64,000 bases of DNA. Origin: Pyrus communis (Eukaryota; Streptophyta; Magnoliopsida; Rosales; Rosaceae). The notes under the pieces were generated by a model, which was not told where the DNA came from, ran no database searches, and worked only from the letters and a program-made list of their open reading frames with translations. The translations under genes and the position numbers were made by a program. This document shows positions 57,472 to 64,000 of this stretch, piece by piece. The stretch is taken from NCBI RefSeq assembly GCF_963583255.1, contig NC_084819.1, positions 17,825,616 to 17,889,615 of the forward strand, in the 5' to 3' direction. Position 1 is the stretch's first letter, and every line of letters starts with the position of its first letter.

Positions 57472-60400
57472 TTAGGGGTAGTAGCGCTTCAAAAATCTGC
57501 CGTTGATGGGGCCGATCTCCAACCCGTCTTCTGCCATGATTAAGTAGGCGCCATTGGTGTAGATCTCTTGTATTACGTAGGGTCCATCCCATTTTGATGT
57601 GAACTTGCTTTTTGTCTTATGAGTTGTAATGATAGGCCTACGCAATGCCAGCACGAGATCTCCAGCTTGGAAAGACCTTGGGCGGACTTTCTTGTTGAAT
57701 GCCTTGGATAACCGTGCTTGGTAGCATTCCAAGTGTTGTTGAGCTTCGAGCCTTCTCTCATCCAGTGCTTCCAACTCCTGAAGGCGCAAATTTGCATTTT
57801 CTTCATCAGTCAAGCCTTCTTGTATAGCCATCCTTAGTGAGGGAATTTGACTTTCGAGCGGTAGAACAGCTTCTACGCCATATACGAGAGAATAAGGTGT
57901 AGCTTGGGTAGGAGTCCTATGTGTAGTCCTATATGCCCAAAGTGCTTCACTTATTCTTTCATGCCAGTCTCTCTTTGTTCGGCCGATTACCTTTTTCAGG
58001 AGGTTGCACAGCGTCTTGTTGAATGCTTCCGCGAGGCCGTTGGCTGGCGCATGATACATGGAAGACTTGTGCTGCTTGAACTTGTATTTGTCGCAAAGCT
58101 CGTCCACGAGTCGGTTGGAGAACTGCTTTCCGTTGTCAGTGATAATGTAGCGAGGCACCCCATATCGGTGGATGATATGCTCCTTGATGAAACGAACAAC
58201 AGTTTCCTTTTTTACTTCCCTTAAAGGTATGGCTTCAGCCCACTTGGAGAAGTAATCTGTTGTAGCTAGGATGTAAGCGTCCCCTGCAGATGACTTTGGC
58301 GTAATTGGTCCTACAACGTCCAATCCCCATGCGTCGAACGGCCATGAAGCAACTGTAGGGTGTAATGGTTCAGGCGGTTGATGTATGAAGTTGGCGTGGA
58401 ATTGGCAGGCTTGGCACCTTTTGGCGTGTTCCAGGCAGTCCTTCACCATGCTCGGCCAGTAGTAACCCATTCTTTTAAGCTGGAAATGTAGCTTTGGTCC
58501 AGATTGATGTGCCCCACACACACCTGAATGTGCTTCTTCCATGGCTTGATTAACTTCTTCCTCACCTAGGCATCTCAGGAGCAGTCCTTCAAAAGAGCGT
58601 CGGTAGAGTGTTCCTTTGTAGTAAAGGAAACGAGGCGCTCGTCGACGTATTTCGGAACGGTGTCTAAGATCATCTGGAAGCTTTCCGTGCTCTAAGTAGT
58701 CGATCAGCGGCTGTCTCCACTCTTCAGCATCGACTGGGAGTACTGAGATGACATTTGTATCATCTAGTGACATTTCATTAACGAGCGGAATCACCCATCT
58801 TTGGCAAACCGGCACGTCTGCAACTTCATCTTTTCCTAGTGTCATACTCGAGGCTAGATTGGCGAGAGCGTCTGCCATTTGATTTTCCTTTCTTGGCACA
58901 TGTTCTAGTGTCACAGCTTCGAACTTTTGTAGCAGTTGGGTCGCTAGCCGGAAGTATGGGACGAGATCATCTTTCCTCACCTCATATTCAGTTAAGAGTT
59001 GGTTGATTATGAGCTTGGAATCGCCATATACCTCAAGAGCTGTGATTTCCATGTTGATCGCCATTTGGAGCCCGATGATCAATGCTTGGTACTCAGCAAC
59101 ATTGTTGGAGCATAGCTCATTCAGTTGGAAGGAGTAAGGTAGTATGTGCCTTTGTGGTGACATGAATACTACTCCTGCCCCCGCTCCATCTGCTCGTGCG
59201 GATCCGTCGAAGAACATCGTCCATGTCGGGAAGATGTCGATGTAGAACACCTCCTCGTCAGGCAAGTCGTCTGAGATTTTCCAATCAGCCGGGATTGGAT
59301 GATCGGCCAGGAAGTCTGCTAGCGCTTGTCCCTTGACGGCTTTAGCTGGGACGTAGATGATCTCGTATTGATTAAGAAGCAAAGCCCATTTAGCGAGTCG
59401 CCCTGTCAAGACTGGCTTAGTCATAACGTATTTGACAGGGTCGGCTTTAGCAACCAAGTGGATGGTGTAAGCATGCATGTAATGTCTGAGTTTCTGGATG
59501 GCAAACACCAAAGCGAGGCACATCTTTTCTATTGGGGAATAGTTCAACTCAGCGCCGGTGAGAGTTCGACTGAGGTAGTAAAGTGCTCCTTCCTTTTGGG
59601 ATTCATTCTCTTGCGCCAAGAGTGCTCCGATTGAACTTTCCTGAGCAGCAATATACAATATGAGTGGTTTCCCAGGCACAGGTGCCCCCAGGACAGGTGG
59701 GCTTGACAAATATTTCTTTATGCTTTCAAAAGCATTATGGCATGCTTTGTCCCATACGAATGGAACATCTTTCTTCATAAGGCGACTAAACGGTTGACAA
59801 CGCCCTGCGAGGTTGGAGATGAAGCGTCTGATGAAGGCTAACCGTCCTTGTAGACTTTTCAGCTCGTGCAGGTTTCTTGGCTCAGGCATGCTTTGAATGG
59901 CCTTGATCTTTGATTGGTCTACTTCAATACCACGGTGCTTGACGATGAAGCCGAGGAATTTTCCAGAGGTGACGCCAAACGCACACTTTAACGGGTTCAT
60001 CTTGAGGTTGTATTTTCGCAGCCTTTCAAACACTATTCGTAGATCCTTCAAGTGGTCTGATCTTTTCTTCGTCTTAACCACCACATCATCTACGTAACAT
60101 TCTACGTTTTTGTGTAGCATGTCATTGAAGATTTTCTGCATTGCGCGTTGATACGTAGCTCCAGCGTTCTTTAGACCAAAGGGCATCACCTTGTAGCAGT
60201 AGATACCTTTTGGAGTACGAAAGGCTGTCAGTTCCTCGTCTTCGAGGGCCATGCGAATTTGATTGTACCCAGAAGAGCCATCCATGAATGATAATGCCTC
60301 ATGGCCAGTGGTTGCATCCACCATGATTTCAATGATTGGCAAGGGGAAGTCATCCTTTGGGCAAGCATCGTTGAGGTCCCGGAAGTCTACGCAAACACGT

Positions 60401-62142
60401 ATTTGTCCTGATTTCTTAAGGACAATGACGATGTTGGAGATCCACTTGGGGTATTGTACTTCTCGAATAAAGCCTGCTTCGATTAGCTTGTCAATCTCGA
60501 CCTCGATTTGTGGGATAAGCTCAGATCGATAGCGTCTTTGAGTTTGCTTTATCGGCCATGTTCCAGGCCTGACCGCAAGATGATGAACAGCGATGATAGG
60601 GTCCAGGCCGGGCATTTCTTTGTAGGTCCAGGCAAAGACGTCTTTGTAATCTAACAACAGCTGATAATACTCCTCTATCTCGTCTGTACTTAATAATGCA
60701 CTTACGAAGATAGGCTTTGGTTCCTTGCTTGTACCTAAGTTGAGTTCCTTGAGATCATCGATCGTGGCTTGCCCCCCATCTTCGAGCTGTGGTGGTGCAG
60801 CAGTGACATCTTCCTCGGGGATTTCGTCTTCTTTACCTTCTTGAACCGTGATGTGGAAAACATCTTGGATCTCCTCTTCAGTGCTGTCTTCTCGAGCTTG
60901 TTGGCATAAGGATTGTCTGGTGTCGTTAAGCCTCTTGAAGACAGAGGTTCGGTCTTGACCACCAATGCGATTAAGCACTGCAGTTCTGGAGCTTGAATGG
61001 CTCATCCTATCGAAGACCGACGTCCGAGGGGAGGGTTTAGGCTCTTCTTGGTCTCGTTCAATGCTCACGCTGATGTGTTGAGCGTTAGTGTTTTTCGCTT
61101 TGTTTGAAATCATCACAGGTGCATTTGGTGTGAAACCAAGTCCGGCTTTGTTGTTGTCAACTCCGTAACCATGCTCCTTCAACTTCTTTTGAGTTTTGGT
61201 GAGGTTACGTTCTTCGTCATTGACAGTGTTTGAAACCTTCTTTCCAGCTACTGCAGAAGAAGCGAAGTCGTACCCGGCCCTTGACATGAGTTTGTAGGCG
61301 TTAGGGTCAAAACCTTCATCGGTCCTCTTGGTTGGAAGAAAGCTTGATTCCACCTTCTTTGGTAGAGCTTTTATGAAGCCTTGTGGTAGTCTTGCGACCT
61401 TAGCACCCCCTAGCTGTGTCAAAGGCAAAACTGCATTTGTCTTGAGCAACTTCAGATTATCCGCATGCCACTGTGTGTCGGCTTCTCTTGTTCCAGTTTC
61501 GAATGGAGATTGACCATTCTTTCTTCTTGACATCGGGATATATCGAAATATGGGTGCGTTCGGTCCTTCTGACGGCATCCTACTCCCTTTGGTTGTTGCA
61601 GGTTTAGCAAACTCGTCATCGTCTTTGCTTGAAGATGGCACATCCTGCTCTTTTTTCCTTTTAGGCATGACTTGCCACTCCTGCTTTTTAGGTGCTGCTT
61701 TGCCCGTGGATCTGATGTCTTCCGGAAGGGCTTCGGGTACCATGTCTTCATCCATGTAGAACTTGGCGTCTGCAAAGTACGATTCGGCTTCGGTGAATGG
61801 CTTGGTATCACCTTGGATCACCTTCACCCCTTCTTGGTAAAATTTTAGGCATTGGTGAAGGGTGGACGGCACTACCCCATTTGCGTGGATCCAAGGTCTT
61901 CCTAAGAGCAAGCTGTAGGAAGTTCTTGCATCGATCACGTGGAATATCGTGCTTGATTTGAGCTCACCCATGGTCATCTCTACTCGGATCATGCCCATCG
62001 CCCTTTGTCCTCCTTGGTTAAAACCCTGGATCAGCAGACGGCTCAGGGATAGTTCATTCACCTTGATGCCGATTATGGTCATTGTTGATTTTGGCATGAT
62101 GTTTATGGCCGACCCACCATCCACAAGCATGCGGTTGACTTT
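57472..62142 (-). CDS. pol: Tat-type pol: protease, RT, RNase H, aRNase H, integrase
   Basis: Open from just after a TAG to 57472; residues counted from the Met at 62130, 1552 aa. The aspartic protease motif VDGGSAINIMP is at the very start, with LLGRPWIH later. Reverse transcriptase includes RVCVDFRDLNDACPKDDFPL and YVDD at 679-682. A first RNase H (LSRTLTGAELNYSPIEK, VKGQALADFLADHP) is followed by an archaeal-type RNase H (FFDGSARADGAG with Asp about 975, EYQALIIGL, QMADALANLAS). The integrase has an HHCC-type region (HSGVCGAHQSG, CQACQFH) and a DDE triad at about D1271, D1332 and E1368, the last pair spaced DX35E. All catalytic residues checked are present. Makes the enzymes for reverse transcription and insertion. 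Confidence 0.95.
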   Translation of the reverse strand, partial: KVNRMLVDGGSAINIMPKSTMTIIGIKVNELSLSRLLIQGFNQGGQRAMGMIRVEMTMGELKSSTIFHVIDARTSYSLLLGRPWIHANGVVPSTLHQCLKFYQEGVKVIQGDTKPFTEAESYFADAKFYMDEDMVPEALPEDIRSTGKAAPKKQEWQVMPKRKKEQDVPSSSKDDDEFAKPATTKGSRMPSEGPNAPIFRYIPMSRRKNGQSPFETGTREADTQWHADNLKLLKTNAVLPLTQLGGAKVARLPQGFIKALPKKVESSFLPTKRTDEGFDPNAYKLMSRAGYDFASSAVAGKKVSNTVNDEERNLTKTQKKLKEHGYGVDNNKAGLGFTPNAPVMISNKAKNTNAQHISVSIERDQEEPKPSPRTSVFDRMSHSSSRTAVLNRIGGQDRTSVFKRLNDTRQSLCQQAREDSTEEEIQDVFHITVQEGKEDEIPEEDVTAAPPQLEDGGQATIDDLKELNLGTSKEPKPIFVSALLSTDEIEEYYQLLLDYKDVFAWTYKEMPGLDPIIAVHHLAVRPGTWPIKQTQRRYRSELIPQIEVEIDKLIEAGFIREVQYPKWISNIVIVLKKSGQIRVCVDFRDLNDACPKDDFPLPIIEIMVDATTGHEALSFMDGSSGYNQIRMALEDEELTAFRTPKGIYCYKVMPFGLKNAGATYQRAMQKIFNDMLHKNVECYVDDVVVKTKKRSDHLKDLRIVFERLRKYNLKMNPLKCAFGVTSGKFLGFIVKHRGIEVDQSKIKAIQSMPEPRNLHELKSLQGRLAFIRRFISNLAGRCQPFSRLMKKDVPFVWDKACHNAFESIKKYLSSPPVLGAPVPGKPLILYIAAQESSIGALLAQENESQKEGALYYLSRTLTGAELNYSPIEKMCLALVFAIQKLRHYMHAYTIHLVAKADPVKYVMTKPVLTGRLAKWALLLNQYEIIYVPAKAVKGQALADFLADHPIPADWKISDDLPDEEVFYIDIFPTWTMFFDGSARADGAGAGVVFMSPQRHILPYSFQLNELCSNNVAEYQALIIGLQMAINMEITALEVYGDSKLIINQLLTEYEVRKDDLVPYFRLATQLLQKFEAVTLEHVPRKENQMADALANLASSMTLGKDEVADVPVCQRWVIPLVNEMSLDDTNVISVLPVDAEEWRQPLIDYLEHGKLPDDLRHRSEIRRRAPRFLYYKGTLYRRSFEGLLLRCLGEEEVNQAMEEAHSGVCGAHQSGPKLHFQLKRMGYYWPSMVKDCLEHAKRCQACQFHANFIHQPPEPLHPTVASWPFDAWGLDVVGPITPKSSAGDAYILATTDYFSKWAEAIPLREVKKETVVRFIKEHIIHRYGVPRYIITDNGKQFSNRLVDELCDKYKFKQHKSSMYHAPANGLAEAFNKTLCNLLKKVIGRTKRDWHERISEALWAYRTTHRTPTQATPYSLVYGVEAVLPLESQIPSLRMAIQEGLTDEENANLRLQELEALDERRLEAQQHLECYQARLSKAFNKKVRPRSFQAGDLVLALRRPIITTHKTKSKFTSKWDGPYVIQEIYTNGAYLIMAEDGLEIGPINGRFLKRYYP

Positions 62143-62718
62143 CTATTCCTTTATGTACCCGGAGACGAAGAGAGGACGGTTGTGAGGCTTTGATCCCAAC
62201 AGTAGGTCTTCGTCAGTGAAGTTAATTACGTCATGGGTGGCACAACATGTGGCACATTCATGTGGCGGAAGCTTCGAGCCTTCGTCATTACTTTCTTGCA
62301 CTTCGTGGTCGTCGGGACCTGCCAAGACTGCTGCTAGTGCTCTTCGCATCTTTTTTGGTAATGGTAGCGCTTCCTCGATGCTAAAGTGTGTTGGCAGACC
62401 TTCTCCAGGTGTAAGGGCCTTTTCTACCTCAGTGGCGATAGCTTTGCCTTTTGAGGGCTTTTCTATTTCTACTTCAACCATGTGACAGGCCACAGTAGTG
62501 CTCTGTTGGAAAAAGTCATTCGGGAAGTATTCATGTAAGGAAACGGGAATGCGTAGCCCCTGCTCCGTAGGTTCCCCAGCATATGTTGTCTTATCATGCT
62601 TTATGTTTCTTTTAGGCTTCGCATTGTTGCGGTCGTGGTGATTTCTTCTTTGTTCCACCTTTGGCTGTATGACTCGTGGTCTTGGTTTCCTTGTCTTTTT
62701 GTAGGTTACCAATATCCA
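62143..62718 (-). pseudogene. Gag-protease linker between two in-frame stops
   Basis: Same frame as gag and pol. It lies between a TGA at 62719-62721 and a TAG at 62143-62145. It encodes a basic segment (KKTRKPRPRVIQPK) and an acidic segment ending LFVSGYIKE next to the protease. In Tat elements gag, linker and protease are normally continuous, so both stops look like nonsense mutations rather than gene ends. Confidence 0.7.
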
Positions 62719-64000
62719 TCATTCTTCATCATCAGCATGTGCATCTTGGTTGCTTCTCTCCAGTGATGGTTGTGTAGGAGGTGCCGTGCAACTTGAGCAT
62801 TCATGGGAACGGTCAGGTGTCGTTTGGAGAGGCACAGGATTAAACGATCCAAACGCAATTGTAGTGGTATGCGTTGCGGCCGTGTCCTCAAGGTCGAGCT
62901 CAATTTGCCCTTGTTGTGCTAGCTTCATGATGAGTTCTTTGAGAACGAAGCACTTGCCAACAGGATGACTCACAATACGATGGTACTTGCAGTACCTAGG
63001 ATCGTTTGTGCGATTCATTTCTTCAGGACGCTTGCATTCGGGTAGCTCAATCACCTTTTTTTCCAGCAAGTCATCTAACATGGCAGCCATGTCAGAGTCA
63101 GGAAAAGGGTACGTTTTCTGTTCCAACTCTCTCAAGGTGCTCTTGTATCTGTCTTGGGTGCGAGAAGGCTCACTTGTCTTTATCTCTTTCGCTTTCTTCT
63201 TGGAGGAGATCTTGATGGGTGCTGATGAGGTCTTGATGGGCGCTGATGAGGTCTTGATGGGCGCTGAGGAGGTCTTGATGGGGGTAGTGTTGACGGTGAA
63301 AGCTTCCTTAGCAGGCTTCTTCCCGGTCTTGTCTACATTTGGGGCGAATACTTTTTCCTTATTGAAGTTAGTAATCGGCTCCTTTTTCCCGTGATTAGCG
63401 ATACTCAGCTCCATGTCGTGGGAACGAGTTGCTAGCTCTTCGAATGTTCTTGGTTTTATGCCTTGGAGGATGTAATGTAACCCCCAGTGCATGCCTTGAA
63501 CGCACATCTCAATGGCAGAGGTTTCAGAAAGCCGATCTTTGCAATCCAGACTTAAGGAGCGCCATCTATTTATGTAGTTGACGACAGGTTCATCTCTCCA
63601 CTGTTTCGTACTGGTCAGCTCTAGCATGCTTACAGTACGACGAGTGCTGTAGAAACGGTTGAGGAATTCCCTTTCTAGCTGGTCCCAACTGTTGATAGAC
63701 TCAGGTTCGAGGTCAGTGTACCAGTCAAAAGCGTTACTTTTCAGCGAACGCACGAACTGTTTGACGAGGTAGTCTCCCTCTGTCCCAGCATTGTTGCAAG
63801 TTTCAATGAAATGGGCGACATGTTGCTTCGGGTTGCCTTTTCCATCGAACTGCATGAATTTTGGGGGCTGATAACCCCTTGGCATCTTCAAAGCATCAAT
63901 CTTCTTGGAGTAAGGCTTTGAGTACAGTACGGAGTCATGCGAGCTTCCTTCGTACTGTGTCTTGACAGTGCTTGCGATCATCTCCTGTAGCTGCTGGATA
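62719..64000 (-). CDS. gag: Tat-type gag, partial at the window edge
   Basis: Structural protein that would package the element's RNA. The frame is open from the right edge; an internal Met lies at 63981, so the true start is probably outside. It has the retrotransposon gag core: [59 protein letters not shown] Cys/His cluster [14 protein letters not shown] occurs near the C-terminus, as in Tat gag. A Pro-Ile-Lys-Thr-Ser-Ser-Ala repeat lies in the linker. It ends at a TGA at 62719-62721, beyond which the same frame continues. Confidence 0.9.
   Translation of the reverse strand, partial: IQQLQEMIASTVKTQYEGSSHDSVLYSKPYSKKIDALKMPRGYQPPKFMQFDGKGNPKQHVAHFIETCNNAGTEGDYLVKQFVRSLKSNAFDWYTDLEPESINSWDQLEREFLNRFYSTRRTVSMLELTSTKQWRDEPVVNYINRWRSLSLDCKDRLSETSAIEMCVQGMHWGLHYILQGIKPRTFEELATRSHDMELSIANHGKKEPITNFNKEKVFAPNVDKTGKKPAKEAFTVNTTPIKTSSAPIKTSSAPIKTSSAPIKISSKKKAKEIKTSEPSRTQDRYKSTLRELEQKTYPFPDSDMAAMLDDLLEKKVIELPECKRPEEMNRTNDPRYCKYHRIVSHPVGKCFVLKELIMKLAQQGQIELDLEDTAATHTTTIAFGSFNPVPLQTTPDRSHECSSCTAPPTQPSLERSNQDAHADDEE
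63207..63290. repeat. In-frame 24-bp repeat in gag
   Basis: Four units of 'gaggtcttgatgggcgctgat' encode tandem S-S-A-P-I-K-T repeats in the gag linker. The units are almost identical, so this is a recent expansion. Confidence 0.8.

Larger units (their letters stand above)
52113..64000 (-). mobile_element. Tat-lineage Ty3/Gypsy LTR retrotransposon, cut by the window edge
   Basis: Minus-strand order from the right edge: gag, pol (protease, RT, RNase H, a second archaeal-type RNase H, integrase), a long non-coding and extra-frame region, polypurine tract, 3' LTR. Two RNase H domains together with an antisense extra frame between integrase and 3' LTR are known hallmarks of the Tat clade. At least 11.9 kb; the 5' LTR and primer-binding site lie beyond 64000. 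Two in-frame stops make it presumably non-autonomous. Confidence 0.9.

Noticed and set aside
57904..62485. Several plus-strand frames of 60-106 codons
   Set aside because: Antisense shadows of the pol and gag reading frame.

Overview
This is a plant nuclear window. Its genes have many GT-AG introns, and the intergenic DNA is AT-rich and full of SINEs, MITEs, TRIMs, a Helitron, a MULE and a large Ty3/Gypsy element. The repeat families and gene types suggest a woody eudicot, probably Rosaceae (apple/pear type). That assignment is inference from remembered repeat families and cannot be proved here.

Layout. (1) 76-3112 (+): the 3' four exons of an NRT1/PTR (NPF4-clade) transporter whose first exon lies off the left edge. 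(2) 3.1-11.4 kb: intergenic, with several short TEs, four of them bounded by recognisable target-site duplications (TSDs). (3) 11.4-34.9 kb (+): a tandem pectin acetylesterase (PAE, Notum-like esterase) cluster. It has three copies whose spliced reading frames stay open (11461-14815, 16096-21573, 22850-29604; 414, 407 and 410 aa by my splicing), a 5'-end relic between copies 1 and 2, and a half-unit of flanking DNA without exons after copy 3. Copy 2 carries a 3.1-kb non-autonomous Helitron in an intron. Copy 3 carries a 4.4-kb, apparently complete MULE transposon in another intron. In each case the other paralog shows the empty site. (4) 37864-39421 (-): an R2R3-MYB of the MYB61/MYB50 type, three exons, 420 aa. 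(5) 39.6-52.1 kb: gene-poor DNA with a SINE, a MULE-type foldback element, two TRIM-like elements, an hAT element, a Harbinger-like element, a near-perfect hairpin MITE, and weak exon-like fragments at 41.8-43.6 kb. (6) 52113-64000 (-): a Tat-lineage Ty3/Gypsy retrotransposon running off the right edge. It contains the 3' LTR, the polypurine tract, tandem-repeat arrays, an extra antisense reading frame with its own TATA-like box, then pol (protease, RT, two RNase H domains, integrase) and gag. Gag-pol is one reading frame broken by a TGA and a TAG.

The genes do not form a pathway. The PAE cluster is the coherent unit: secreted enzymes that would deacetylate cell-wall pectin. The MYB61 type is known in other plants for secondary-wall and mucilage control, but nothing here links it to the PAE genes. 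The most informative features are the paralog-defined insertion sites in the PAE cluster and the divergent extra reading frames inside the Tat element.
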